Shown: positions 39,828-48,561 of the stretch, one piece after another
How positions within the stretch are numbered: position 1 is the first letter of the stretch
How the letters are laid out: every line of letters starts with the position of its first letter
Assembly: GCF_036964905.1 (NCBI RefSeq)
Contig: NZ_JBALHR010000013.1
Location: 41,565 to 105,564, forward strand
Direction: 5' to 3'
From: Gemmobacter denitrificans
GTDB taxonomy: Bacteria; Pseudomonadota; Alphaproteobacteria; Rhodobacterales; Rhodobacteraceae
DNA length: 64,000 nt
Position numbers and translations under genes: made by a program
The notes under the pieces: generated by a model
Told to the model about the DNA's origin: nothing
Databases searched by the model: none
The model's input: only the letters and a program-made list of their open reading frames with translations

Positions 39828-41796
39828 CTTCGAGGGGGCCGAGGATATCGCCATCGCCTGGGCGCGGGGACTGGCGCCCGATCCGGCCCAGACGGTTGCC
39901 GAATGGGCCGACCGGCACCGCATCTTGTCGTCACGGGCGGCGTCTGAGGCCGGGCCCTATCGCACCAGCCGGACGCCCTACCTCAAGGCGATCATGGAGG
40001 CCCTGTCGCCGAACAACCCGGCCCAGCGGGTGGTGTTCATGAAATCCGCCCAGGTTGGGGCGACCGAGGCCGGGAACAACTGGATCGGCTTCTGCATCCA
40101 CCGCGCGCCGGGGCCGATCCTGGCGGTGCAACCGACGACCGATCTGGCCAAGCGCCTGAGCCAGCAGCGGATCGAGCCCCTGATCGAGGAAAGCCCCGAT
40201 CTGCGGGCCTTGGTGTTGCCCGCTCGATCGCGCGACGCTGGAAACACGGTTCTGGCCAAGCGTTTCCCCGGCGGCCAGTTGGTGCTGACCGGCGCAAACT
40301 CGGCCGTCGGCCTGCGGTCCATGCCTGCGCGCTGGCTCTTTCTGGACGAGGTCGACGCCTATCCGGGCGACCTTGAGGGCGAAGGTGATCCGGTGGCGCT
40401 GGCCGAGGCCCGCACCGACAGCTTCGGCCACCGCAAGAAAATCTTCCTGGCCTCGACGCCCACGATCAAGGGGCTCAGCCGGATCGAGCGGGAGTTCGAA
40501 TTGACCGACCAGCGCCGCTATCACGTCCCCTGCCCGCATTGCGGCGGGCTGCAATGGCTGAAGTTCGAGCGGCTGCGCTGGGAAAAGGGGCGACCGGAGA
40601 CCGCGGCATACCTGTGCGAACACTGCGAGGCGCCGATTGCCGAACGGCACAAGACGTGGATGATGGACGAGGAGAACGGGGCCGACTGGCTGCCGACCGC
40701 CGCGCCGGACGTGCAGGCCTCGGCCGAAACCGCGGGCGTGATCGGGTTCCACATCTCGGGGCTCTACTCGCCCCTCGGGTGGCTCTCTTGGGAAGAAATC
40801 GCCCGCCGCTGGGATCAGGCGCAGGGCAACGATTCCGCCCTGAAAACGGTCAAGAACACCGTCCTCGGGGAAACCTGGGCGGAACGCGGCGAGGCACCGG
40901 ATTGGCAGCGCCTCTACGAGCGACGCGAGGATTGGCAGTTGGGCCGGGCGCCTGCGGGCGTGCTGATCCTGACGGCCGGGATCGACGTCCAGCGCGACCG
41001 GATCGAGATTGACGTCTGGGGTTGGGGCCGAAACTTGCGCTCCTGGCTCGTCGATCATGTGGTTCTGGAAGGCGACACCGCCCGGGCCGAGGTCTGGGCG
41101 GATCTGAACGAGTTCCTCGGGATGACATGGGAACACGCCTCCGGTGCCCGGATGGCGCTGGCGCGGGTGGCGATCGACTCCGGCGACGGCGCGACGACCG
41201 ATGCGGTCTATGCCTGGGTGCGGCAGGCTGGCCACGGGCAGGTAATCGCCATCAAGGGCGTGGCCGGGTTTGACCGATCGACGCCGGTGGACGGGCCGAC
41301 CTATGTCGAAACCACCGAAGGCGGCCGGAAGCTGCGGCGCGGTGTCCGGCTCTGGAAGGTCGCCGGGGCCGTGTTCAAGGCCGAGACCTACCGTTTCCTG
41401 CGCCTTGCCGCACCAACGGACGAGGAACGGGCCGCAGGTGCCGACTGGCCCGCAGGCTTTGTCCATATCCCGAAAGGCACCACGGCCGAATGGGTGAAGC
41501 AGCTGACCTCCGAGCAGCTCGTCACCCGAAAGACCCGCACCGGCTATCAGAAGCTGGAATGGGAACAGACCCGCGAGCGGAATGAGGCCCTCGATTGCCG
41601 GGTCTATGCCCGCGCCGCCGCCTGGCTGATGGGGATCGATCGCTGGGACAACGCCCGCTGGGAAGCGCTGGAAGAACAGATCGGGCCCGCGAGGCCCGCC
41701 ACCACCCCGGCCGGTCAACCTGACCGGCCACAACCGCAATCTGCCCCGAAGCGGCCAACCGGCTGGCTTGGGCCCCGACGTGGAAAATGGCTCTGA
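39814..41796 (+). CDS. Terminase large subunit, GpA (lambda) family
   Basis: A 660-aa packaging motor from a TTG start at 39814. ATPase domain: RVVFMKSAQVGATEAGNN near residue 70-87 (Walker A-like) and RWLFLDEVDAYPGD near 172-185 (Walker B). A zinc-finger-like segment follows, CPHCGGLQWLKFERLRW and LCEHCEAP (about 240-272), which is typical of GpA. The nuclease half includes LILTAGIDVQRDRIEIDVWG and RVAIDSGDGATTDAVYAWV with acidic residues. The enzyme cuts and pumps phage DNA into the prohead. Start overlaps the small subunit; end overlaps the gpW-like gene. Confidence 0.95.
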   Translation: MNFASFEGAEDIAIAWARGLAPDPAQTVAEWADRHRILSSRAASEAGPYRTSRTPYLKAIMEALSPNNPAQRVVFMKSAQVGATEAGNNWIGFCIHRAPGPILAVQPTTDLAKRLSQQRIEPLIEESPDLRALVLPARSRDAGNTVLAKRFPGGQLVLTGANSAVGLRSMPARWLFLDEVDAYPGDLEGEGDPVALAEARTDSFGHRKKIFLASTPTIKGLSRIEREFELTDQRRYHVPCPHCGGLQWLKFERLRWEKGRPETAAYLCEHCEAPIAERHKTWMMDEENGADWLPTAAPDVQASAETAGVIGFHISGLYSPLGWLSWEEIARRWDQAQGNDSALKTVKNTVLGETWAERGEAPDWQRLYERREDWQLGRAPAGVLILTAGIDVQRDRIEIDVWGWGRNLRSWLVDHVVLEGDTARAEVWADLNEFLGMTWEHASGARMALARVAIDSGDGATTDAVYAWVRQAGHGQVIAIKGVAGFDRSTPVDGPTYVETTEGGRKLRRGVRLWKVAGAVFKAETYRFLRLAAPTDEERAAGADWPAGFVHIPKGTTAEWVKQLTSEQLVTRKTRTGYQKLEWEQTRERNEALDCRVYARAAAWLMGIDRWDNARWEALEEQIGPARPATTPAGQPDRPQPQSAPKRPTGWLGPRRGKWL

Positions 41797-42005
41797 TGTC
41801 CTTCTCGCAAGCCGAACTTGATGCCCTGCGCCGCGCCTATGCCGCAGGCGCTTTGGTCGTGGAATATGACGGGCGGCGGCTGACCTATGGCAATGCGGCC
41901 GATCTTCTCGCCCGCATCCGCTTCATTGAAGGGCAGATGGCCAACAGTTCCGGCGGGTCGCGCCCTGTCGCGGGCAAGGCCAGCTTCAGCCGGGGCCGCA
42001 CATGA
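41787..42005 (+). CDS. gpW-like head-tail joining protein
   Basis: A 72-aa protein (MALMSFSQAELDALRRAYAA...) with the gpW pattern: N-terminal helix, short beta hairpin (LVVEYDGRRLTYGNAADLLA) and C-terminal helix. It joins the DNA-filled head to the tail by binding the portal. It lies between terL and the portal as in lambda-like phages, overlapping the portal start by 4 bp. Confidence 0.85.
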   Translation: MALMSFSQAELDALRRAYAAGALVVEYDGRRLTYGNAADLLARIRFIEGQMANSSGGSRPVAGKASFSRGRT

Positions 42006-43525
42006 AACCCACCCCGCCCGATGTACCCTGGGGGGTGATCGACCGGATCGTGGCCACGGTGGCGCCCCGCACGGCGGCCCGGCGCTATGCGGCCCGGGTG
42101 GCGATCGCCAATCTGCGGCGTGGCTATGACGCCGCCGCCCGCGGGCGGGGAACCGATGGATGGCGCGCTGGGTCAACGGCTGCTGACGCGGAAATCGCCG
42201 TCGCGGGCGGCGCCCTGCGCGACCGGATGCGCGATCTGGTGCGGAACGACCCGCTCGCCGCCAAGGCCGTGCAGGTTTTGGTCTCGAACATCGTCGGCAC
42301 TGGCATCAGGCCACGGGCCGCCGCGGCCGATCCGGCGCTGAACAAGCTCGCCGATGATCTCTGGAAGCGTTGGGCGCAGAGGGCTGATGCCGATGGGCAT
42401 ACCGATTTCCACGGTCTCACCGCCCTGGCCGTGCGCGAAATGATCGAAGGCGGCGAAGTGTTCGCTCTTCGCCGTCGCCGCCGGGCCAGTGACCGCCTCG
42501 CCGCGCCGGTGCAGATTCAGCTTAACGAGGCCGATCACCTTGATGGGGCCAAGTTCGGCAATCGGCCGGATGGTGGGCGGATCGTCCAGGGCATCGAATA
42601 CGACGCGCTCGGCCGTCGTCGGGGCTACTGGATGTTCCCCGATCATCCGGGCGATGCGATGCCGGTATTTGGACGGCGGTTTGAATCCTTGCGGGTCGGC
42701 GCGGATGGCGTGGCCCACCTCTTCGAACGCCAGCGAGTCCAGAACCGCGGCGTGCCCTGGGGCGTGCCTGCGATGCGCGCCTTGCGCGAGTTGGGTGACT
42801 GGCAGACCGCCGAACTGGTGCGGAAGAAAATCGAGGCCTCGATGGTTGGCTTCGTCTTTGGCGCGGACGAGGATCAGCAGTCGATTGCGCCAGTGGTGCA
42901 GGATGCCGATGGCAACCGGATCGAACAGTTCGAACCCGGCCTGATCGGCTATGTCCGCAACGGCAAGGACATCAAGTTCAACACGCCCGCCTCGACCTCG
43001 GGCATCTATGAATGGAACCGGGTGCAGCAGCACATCATCTCGGCCGGGTTCCGGGTGCCCTATGAGTTGATGACTGGCGATCTCAGTCAGGTGAACTTCG
43101 CGTCCTCCCGCGTCGGCCTGCATGAATTCCGCCGGATGGTGGAAGCGGTGCAATGGCAGGTGGTCATTCCGATGTTCTGCCAGCGCATCTGGGATTGGGT
43201 GATGGAAGCCGCCTGGACGGCCGGTGCCCTGCCCCAGCCGGAGATCGCCGTCGAATGGGCGCCACCCCGGTTCGAAAGCGTGAATCCCCTTCAGGACGTG
43301 ACCGCCGATCTGATGGAGGTGCGCGCCGGGTTCTCGACCCCGGCACAGCAGATTGCCCGCCGCGGGTATGACCCGCGCGAGGTTGTCGAGGAGTGGCAGA
43401 AGTATGCCACCCTCTTCGATCAACTGGGCCTGATCTTCGATGCCGATCCCCGCCGCGTCAGCCGCGCCGGTCTGGCTCAAACGGAAGGCATCTCGGCGCA
43501 ATCAGGCAATGGCGAGGCCAAGTGA
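42002..43525 (+). CDS. Phage portal protein, lambda family
   Basis: A 507-aa portal subunit of the lambda type (gpB-like). Markers are RDLVRNDPLAAKAVQVLVSN and IVGTGIRPRA near residues 77-103, QIQLNEADHLDG, GVPAMRALRELGDWQTAELV and the stem/clip region with TPASTSGIYEWNRVQQHIIS and GLHEFRRMVEAVQWQVVIPM. It forms the dodecameric ring through which DNA enters. The C terminus is normal and free of fusion. After its stop the operon is interrupted by 420 bp with a reverse-strand gene. Confidence 0.94.
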   Translation: MKPTPPDVPWGVIDRIVATVAPRTAARRYAARVAIANLRRGYDAAARGRGTDGWRAGSTAADAEIAVAGGALRDRMRDLVRNDPLAAKAVQVLVSNIVGTGIRPRAAAADPALNKLADDLWKRWAQRADADGHTDFHGLTALAVREMIEGGEVFALRRRRRASDRLAAPVQIQLNEADHLDGAKFGNRPDGGRIVQGIEYDALGRRRGYWMFPDHPGDAMPVFGRRFESLRVGADGVAHLFERQRVQNRGVPWGVPAMRALRELGDWQTAELVRKKIEASMVGFVFGADEDQQSIAPVVQDADGNRIEQFEPGLIGYVRNGKDIKFNTPASTSGIYEWNRVQQHIISAGFRVPYELMTGDLSQVNFASSRVGLHEFRRMVEAVQWQVVIPMFCQRIWDWVMEAAWTAGALPQPEIAVEWAPPRFESVNPLQDVTADLMEVRAGFSTPAQQIARRGYDPREVVEEWQKYATLFDQLGLIFDADPRRVSRAGLAQTEGISAQSGNGEAK

Positions 43526-43539
43526 ACCGTCGCAGAAAG

Positions 43540-43569
43540 CTGCCGTCGCGCTTATCGGCGCGACGGCAG
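43540..43569. terminator. 12-bp perfect hairpin after the portal gene
   Basis: CTGCCGTCGCGC pairs exactly with GCGCGACGGCAG around a 6-base loop. On the minus strand it is followed by CTTTC, so it most likely ends the small reverse gene at 43552-43689, whose stop codon lies in the loop; it would also weaken rightward read-through. Confidence 0.7.
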
Positions 43570-43689
43570 AATGGTTGGAATGGTGCCACCAAGGAAACCG
43601 GCTCCGAACGAAACTGAGAACTCATGAAGAGCTTCGTGGACGGACGTAGACAGCTTTGGATAGGTAGTTGGTTTAGACTTTTTTCCCAT
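43552..43689 (-). CDS. Small basic hydrophobic protein, reverse-strand moron
   Basis: A 45-aa protein, MGKKSKPTTYPKLSTSVHEA and then a hydrophobic stretch (FSVSFGAGFLGGTIPTIL). The ATG at 43689 is preceded by AAAGGAG at ideal spacing, and the gene ends in a perfect hairpin, so it carries its own expression signals opposite to the head operon. The frame is open further upstream and, from a GTG at 43866, would give a 104-aa membrane protein, but that start has no ribosome site. Short autonomous genes like this often modify the lysogen, for example in superinfection exclusion. Unknown family. Confidence 0.6.
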   Translation of the reverse strand: MGKKSKPTTYPKLSTSVHEALHEFSVSFGAGFLGGTIPTILPSRR

Positions 43690-43945
43690 GTGGGCGCTCC
43701 TTTCTTTGCTGGTGCCTTTGCGCAGTAGATGCCTGGAGGCGATTAAACAGACGAGGAAGAGCAGAGCCGGTCCTAGCAACACCAAGGGATTTGAGCCCCC
43801 CACCATCCCCAGAGGCCCGAAGACCCCCAACTGAATGACGTTCCAAAGGTGGGCACCGAACCTCACGAGGTCAAGTGGCTTCTTTCATGATGTCATTGCT
43901 TTTCTCCACGCGCAAACCCGCGTTCGTAACACGAGGTGACACCCA

Positions 43946-45943
43946 ATGCCCCCGGAAACCCTGAACCTCCCGCTGATCACGCGGGAGGCCTCGCTGCGGC
44001 TTGTTCGCGGCGAGGGTGACGACATGACGATCGATGTGATCTGGACCACCGGCGCCACGGTGCAGAGGCGGCGCTATGAGGGCTGGGATGACGTCGTCGA
44101 ATATGACGAGGAACTGGTCGTCACGCCCGGCGCCGTTCGGATGGATCGCCTGAACGCAGGCGCGCCGTTTCTGGACTCGCACCGGTCCTGGGGTCTCGAG
44201 TCCGTCGTGGGCGCCATCCTGCCCGGAACGGCCCGGATCGAGGGCGGCCAAGGCTTTGCCCGGGTCCGGCTCACCTCTGCCCCCGATGCCGCCCCGATCG
44301 TGCAGCGGATCATGGATGGCACGGTCTCGGCCGTGTCTGTCGGCTACCGGATCCATCGCTACGACATCACGAAACCCCAGGGCCAGCGCGAGCTGTGGCG
44401 CGCGGTCGACTGGGAGCCGATGGAAATCTCCGCCGTCGCCATGCCCGCCGATCCCGGCGCGCATATCCGCAGCACCGATCCCCGCCCCGAAACCCTCACC
44501 CCCTGCCTCCTGACCCGGGCCGACGCGCCCGCCCTTTCCGCGAACCAGACGAGGACCACCATGCCCGAGACCCAAACACCCGAAGCCGAAGCGGCTGTGG
44601 AAACCCGCGCCGCGCCGATCGCGCCGCCTGCGGCCGCTCCGTCCCCTGATGCAATCCGCACCGAGGCTAACCGTTCCGCGGCCGAGGTGCTGGCGCTCTG
44701 CGAACGCCATGCGCTGGGCGCGGGCTTCGCCGCCGATCTGATCCGCCGCGGGCTCTCGCTTGATGCCGCTCGCGCCGCGATCCTCGACAAGTTGGCCGAA
44801 GCCGATGCACCGGCCGCCCGGGGATCAGAGCCTGTCGCCGCTACCGCCCGCGGCACTGGCGCGGCAGACGCCGCCTATCGCGACGCCATGTCTGAAGCGC
44901 TGCTGCACCGTCACAACCCCGGCCGGGCCCAGTTGACCGACCGGGCGCGCGAATTCCGCGGCCTGACCCTCCTCGAACTGGCCCGCCACGCCCTCGATCG
45001 CCGCGGCATCGCGACCCGCGGCATGTCGAAGATGGAACTCGCGACCGAGGCCCTGATCGGCCGCTCGGGCCTGCATTCGACCAGCGACTTCCCCCTGATC
45101 CTGGCGAACGTCGCCAACAAGACCCTGCGCGCGGCCTATGATACCACGCCCCGCACCTTCACCGCTTGGGCTCGGCAGGCTGTCATCACCGACTTCAAGC
45201 CGGTCGCCCGCAATCAGCTTGGCGGCGCGCCAGACCTGCTGCGCGTGCCGGAATCGGGCGAGTTCACCTATGGCACGATCGGCGAAAGCCGGGAGGTCTA
45301 TGCGCTGGTGACCTACGGCCGGATCGTCGGCATCACCCGCCAGACGCTGATCAACGACGACCTCGATGCCTTCACCCGCATCCCCTCGGCCTTCGGCGCC
45401 GCCGCGGCCGATCTCGAAAGCGACCTCGTCTATTCGATCTTCTCGACCAACCCCAACATGGCCGACGGCAACCCGCTCTTCCATGCCTCGCACGCCAACC
45501 TCGGCACCGCCGGAGCCATCTCGGAAACCACCCTCGCCGAGGCCTACCGCCTCTTCGGCAACCAGCGGGGGCTGGAAGGCCGCCAGATCAGCGTGCTGCC
45601 GCGCTACATCATCACCCCGCCGGGCGTCCGGTCGGTCGAAGCGCGGAAGAACGTCACCGCCACCACCCCCAACGCGGTGGCCGGGGTGAACGCCTTCGCC
45701 AATCGCTTGGAACCGATCGAAGAGGCCCGCCTGATCCCCGCCGCCGGGCCCGATCCCTGGTTCCTTGCAGCCGATCCGTCGCGGATCGACACGATCGAGT
45801 TCGCCTATCTCGAAGGCCAGCAGGGCGTCTACACCGAAACCCGCTCGGGCTTCGAGGTGGACGGCATCGAGATCAAGGCCCGCCACGACTTCGCCGCCAA
45901 AGCCATCGACTGGCGCGGCCTCTTCCGCAACGCGGGCGTCTGA
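43946..45943 (+). CDS. Prohead protease - major capsid protein fusion
   Basis: A 665-aa fusion of two head-morphogenesis proteins. Residues 1 to about 175 are a prohead protease of the HK97/U35 type (PFLDSHRSWGLESVVGAILP with its His, GTVSAVSVGYRIHRYDI with the Ser, DWEPMEISAVAMPADPGAHI). A disordered scaffold-like region follows (Ala/Pro/Glu-rich, 190-300), and the rest is a major capsid protein (TSDFPLILANVANKTLRAAY near 375, NPLFHASHANLG, the C-terminal IEIKARHDFAAKAIDWRGLF). In most phages protease, scaffold and capsid are separate genes; fused forms exist in alphaproteobacterial and other siphophages. The protease must cut itself free during assembly. No frameshift or stop is present between parts. 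Confidence 0.92.
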   Translation: MPPETLNLPLITREASLRLVRGEGDDMTIDVIWTTGATVQRRRYEGWDDVVEYDEELVVTPGAVRMDRLNAGAPFLDSHRSWGLESVVGAILPGTARIEGGQGFARVRLTSAPDAAPIVQRIMDGTVSAVSVGYRIHRYDITKPQGQRELWRAVDWEPMEISAVAMPADPGAHIRSTDPRPETLTPCLLTRADAPALSANQTRTTMPETQTPEAEAAVETRAAPIAPPAAAPSPDAIRTEANRSAAEVLALCERHALGAGFAADLIRRGLSLDAARAAILDKLAEADAPAARGSEPVAATARGTGAADAAYRDAMSEALLHRHNPGRAQLTDRAREFRGLTLLELARHALDRRGIATRGMSKMELATEALIGRSGLHSTSDFPLILANVANKTLRAAYDTTPRTFTAWARQAVITDFKPVARNQLGGAPDLLRVPESGEFTYGTIGESREVYALVTYGRIVGITRQTLINDDLDAFTRIPSAFGAAAADLESDLVYSIFSTNPNMADGNPLFHASHANLGTAGAISETTLAEAYRLFGNQRGLEGRQISVLPRYIITPPGVRSVEARKNVTATTPNAVAGVNAFANRLEPIEEARLIPAAGPDPWFLAADPSRIDTIEFAYLEGQQGVYTETRSGFEVDGIEIKARHDFAAKAIDWRGLFRNAGV

Positions 45944-45968
45944 CGCCCCTCTCTGAAGGAGAACCCTG

Positions 45969-46307
45969 ATGAAGAACTTCATCGCCAATGGCGAAACCAT
46001 CAACATTACCGCCGCCGCCGTGATCGCCTCCGGCCAGGGCGTGCTGGTCGGCAGCATCTTCGGCGTTGCCGAGGGGGCCGCGGCGATCGGCGAGACCGCC
46101 GTGATCCGGCTGGTGGGCGTGTTCTCACTGCCAAAGGCGCCCTCGCAGGCCTGGACGGTCGGCCAGACGATCTACTGGGATGCGGCCAACAACCGAACCA
46201 CCAACGTCCTTACCGGCAACACCCGGATCGGCATCGCCACGCAGGCGGTGGCGGGCGGCGCAGGCGATACCACCGGGATCGTGCGCCTGAATGGGGGCGC
46301 CACCTGA
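45969..46307 (+). CDS. DUF2190-type capsid decoration protein
   Basis: A 112-aa protein (MKNFIANGETINITAAAVIA...) of the DUF2190 type, with GVLVGSIFGVAEGAAAIGET, SLPKAPSQAWTVGQTIYWDA and a beta-rich C terminus (GDTTGIVRLNGG). These are trimeric decoration or capsid-stabilising proteins encoded directly after the major capsid gene, as here. ATG at 45969 with GAAGGAG upstream. Confidence 0.87.
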   Translation: MKNFIANGETINITAAAVIASGQGVLVGSIFGVAEGAAAIGETAVIRLVGVFSLPKAPSQAWTVGQTIYWDAANNRTTNVLTGNTRIGIATQAVAGGAGDTTGIVRLNGGAT

Positions 46308-46308
46308 A

Positions 46309-46623
46309 ATGTCGGCCTTTGCCACCGTCACGGCCGCCCTCTTCCGCGATCCGAACCTCGCGCAGGATGCGCTCTGGCGATCGGGTGGGGCTGGCGCGCC
46401 GGTCGCTGTCCGCGTCATGCTGCGGCGGCCGGATGCGGTGACCGGCTTTGGCGAGGGCCGGTTTGTCACCGACAGCGTGATGATCGATGTCGAATGCGCC
46501 GCGCTGGGCACCCTTGCCCCAGGCGACACGTTCGAGATCGCAGGCGTGATCTACGAGGTTCGGGGCGAACCGCTGCGCGACGCCCTGCGCCATGTCTGGA
46601 AGGCAGAGGCGCGCGAGGTATGA
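46309..46623 (+). CDS. Head-tail connector protein (gpFII-like)
   Basis: A 104-aa protein starting MSAFATVTAALFRDPNLAQD at 46309, just after the previous stop. Beta-rich (APVAVRVMLRRPDAVTGFGE, GDTFEIAGVIYEVRGEPLRD) and ending in a short helix. This is the expected position and size of a lambda gpFII-like connector stopper in GTA-like phages. It overlaps the next gene by 4 bp (ATGA). Confidence 0.72.
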   Translation: MSAFATVTAALFRDPNLAQDALWRSGGAGAPVAVRVMLRRPDAVTGFGEGRFVTDSVMIDVECAALGTLAPGDTFEIAGVIYEVRGEPLRDALRHVWKAEAREV

Positions 46624-47261
46624 AGATCGGCGCCAGCATCGATGGCGATCTGAACGCGGTCGCCACCGAGATCCTGCAAGAGGCCGAAGCCGCCGTGACC
46701 CGCGGCGTCTTTGCCGCCGGGCGGGGCCTGCGCGACGACTGGCGCGGGCAGGTTCGGGCTTCGGGGCTGGGATCGCGCCTCGCCAACTCCGTCCGGCAGG
46801 CAGACTTCCCGCGATCGGGCACCAGCTTGCGCGCTGCAAGCCTCGTCTGGACCAAGGCGCCCGACATCCTGCACGCCTTCGACGGCGGCGTGCTGATCCG
46901 CGGCAAGGACGGCCTTTGGCTGGCGATCCCCCTGCCCGCCGCAGGCCTCACCGGCCTCGGCCGCCAGCGCATCACGCCCTGGCGCTGGGAGCAGCGCACC
47001 GGCATGCGCCTGCGCTTCGTCTATCGCCGAAACAGGCCGAGCCTGCTCGTCGTCGATGATGCGCGTCTGAACAGCCGGGGGCTGGCCGCGGCCAAGGGCG
47101 GCCGTCGGCGGCGGGATGGAGTTTTGGCCGGGGCCCAGACGGTGCCGGTGTTCCTGCTGTTGCGGCAGGTGAAGATGCCAAAGAAGCTGGACCTCGATGC
47201 GCTGGCGCGGGAGGCGACGGCGCGGCTGCCGGCAGCGATCTTGGGGGCGTGGAAGGGGTGA
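46620..47261 (+). CDS. DUF6441-type minor tail/connector protein
   Basis: A 213-aa protein (MKIGASIDGDLNAVATEILQ...). WRGQVRASGLGSRLANSVRQ, PDILHAFDGGVLIRGKDGLW and IPLPAAGLTGLGRQRITPWR correspond to a family I know as DUF6441, which lies in the head-to-tail connector region of alphaproteobacterial phages and resembles HK97 gp10-like proteins by position. The C terminus is basic and helical. Role in tail completion is inferred. Confidence 0.75.
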   Translation: MKIGASIDGDLNAVATEILQEAEAAVTRGVFAAGRGLRDDWRGQVRASGLGSRLANSVRQADFPRSGTSLRAASLVWTKAPDILHAFDGGVLIRGKDGLWLAIPLPAAGLTGLGRQRITPWRWEQRTGMRLRFVYRRNRPSLLVVDDARLNSRGLAAAKGGRRRRDGVLAGAQTVPVFLLLRQVKMPKKLDLDALAREATARLPAAILGAWKG

Positions 47262-47340
47262 GAACCTGCCGCCACAGAACAGCCAGAATGCTGAAGCAAG
47301 GTGAGCAAATTGAAGAGGAATCAGGCGCTTGGGCTACGGA

Positions 47341-47841
47341 ATGGACAGTATCAATTGGGACGACCGCGCCTTCTATGATGACGGTGAATGGGTGACTTGG
47401 TCGGAGATCGACGAGTACCTCCGCCAACAGGAATGGGATGCCAAGTACCCAAATGGTGACCGTTCGATGATCCCCTACTTTGACGATCTGATTTCTCTGG
47501 CCGAACAGTATCACCTTGAGACCGGTCGGCACCTTAACCTCTATGGCGATATCGGCGAACTCTTCGGCGCCATGACCTATGGAATCAAGCTGAACAAGAA
47601 CTACGCCCAAGGCGCCGATGGCAGGCTTGGCAACGACCATGTGGAAATCAAGACGATCACACCGTTCAAGCGAAAGGACGAGGTTGTAATCGATCTTTCA
47701 GGCAACTTCAGCAAACTGCTGGTCGTAAAGATCAACGAGGAATTTGAGGTTTCGGGTCGCATGATCGACCGGAAGGACATCCCCGGCCGCAAGGGCCGAT
47801 ACCTTCGGGTCAAATGGTCCGACTTGCCGATGACGAGCTGA
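47341..47841 (+). CDS. Accessory protein with possible nuclease-like ExK core (DUF6998-like)
   Basis: A 166-aa acidic protein read from the ATG at 47341 (MDSINWDDRAFYDDGEWVTW); a TTG at 47329 is an alternative. The central GDIGELFGAMTYGIKLNKNY and DGRLGNDHVEIKTITPFKRK (about residues 77-120) give a Glu near a D-x-V-E-x-K pattern reminiscent of restriction-endonuclease folds and of the family I recall as DUF6998. GKKGRYL-type basic residues follow near the end. Lower GC than its neighbours and no counterpart in typical tail operons, so it is probably a moron inserted between connector and tail genes. Confidence 0.72.
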   Translation: MDSINWDDRAFYDDGEWVTWSEIDEYLRQQEWDAKYPNGDRSMIPYFDDLISLAEQYHLETGRHLNLYGDIGELFGAMTYGIKLNKNYAQGADGRLGNDHVEIKTITPFKRKDEVVIDLSGNFSKLLVVKINEEFEVSGRMIDRKDIPGRKGRYLRVKWSDLPMTS

Positions 47842-48001
47842 GTTTATCGCTTCCGCTGGACGCACCCTTCACATCGGGCGTCGGGTTCCGATCCGACCTC
47901 GCCGCCAAGATTTCTGCCTGAAGCCGACCAGCCTCGGCCCGAATGCGGGCAAGACGTGCCGGATCAAGCTCGGCGAGTTTGTCGTGGAGAGATTTCGGCA
48001 T
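47810..48001 (-). CDS. Short reverse-strand protein resembling an antitoxin N terminus
   Basis: A 63-aa reading frame on the strand opposite to the tail operon, from an ATG at 48001. Its first half, MPKSLHDKLAELDPARLARI followed by RAEAGRLQAEILAAR, resembles the N-terminal helices of HigA-like antitoxins, and the rest is Ser-rich and probably disordered. It overlaps the end of the preceding gene by 32 bp in opposite orientation. No helix-turn-helix follows and no toxin is next to it, so it may be a fragment or a false frame. Confidence 0.4.
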   Translation of the reverse strand: MPKSLHDKLAELDPARLARIRAEAGRLQAEILAARSDRNPTPDVKGASSGSDKLSSSSASRTI

Positions 48002-48091
48002 CGAAAGGTGCCTTCGCTCGGAAAACGGTCTGACAATCGCATGATAACCCGCTGGGCCGTTTAGGAACAGCCTCGACGCCGGAACCCGCCC

Positions 48092-48532
48092 ATGCCCACC
48101 CAATCCACGGCCGAGCGCCTGCTCGGGTCGCTCCATAGCCTATTGTCCAGCGCGATGCCGCCGGGTGCCAAGGTGCTACGTAATACGATCCTGCCCGAGA
48201 AGGTGCCTGCCGCCGGGGTGGTGATCCTGCGCGATGGCGATCCGGGGCCGCCGGAGGTGTGGCTGTCGCCGCCGGGCTACTACTACGAACACCGCGCCGA
48301 GATCGAAGTGGTTGTCGACGGGAATCCGACCGCTCGGGATGCCGCCTTCGACGCCTTGCGCCTCGCGATCGGCACTGCGCTGGCCGCTGACCGAACGCTG
48401 GGCGGCCTTTGTGACTACATCACGCCCGAAGCGCCAGAACCGGTGCTGCTGGCGATCGACGGCAATGAGGGCCTGAAGGCGGCGGTGATCACGGTGATCC
48501 TCGCCTACGCCACGACCGACCCGCTTCTCTGA
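48092..48532 (+). CDS. Tail terminator / tail completion protein
   Basis: A 146-aa protein (MPTQSTAERLLGSLHSLLSS...). It has a beta-alpha layout with RNTILPEKVPAAGVVILRDG, VWLSPPGYYYEHRAEIEVVV, then a helix (AFDALRLAIGTALAADRT) and a final strand AAVITVILAYATTDPLL, which fits the tail-terminator fold (lambda gpU, RcGTA relatives; often misnamed acyl-CoA transferase). It caps the tail tube. It lies 29 bp before the tail tube gene as expected. Confidence 0.78.
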   Translation: MPTQSTAERLLGSLHSLLSSAMPPGAKVLRNTILPEKVPAAGVVILRDGDPGPPEVWLSPPGYYYEHRAEIEVVVDGNPTARDAAFDALRLAIGTALAADRTLGGLCDYITPEAPEPVLLAIDGNEGLKAAVITVILAYATTDPLL

Positions 48533-48561
48533 CCTGACCCCACCCCCGAAAGGACTGACCC

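Noticed and set aside
39931..41739. A 602-codon minus-strand frame across terL
   Set aside because: Antisense to a clear terminase large subunit; high-GC third positions leave long false frames in several places.
47810..48001. A HigBA-type toxin-antitoxin pair
   Set aside because: Only a resemblance to the antitoxin N terminus is present; no toxin gene adjoins and no helix-turn-helix follows.
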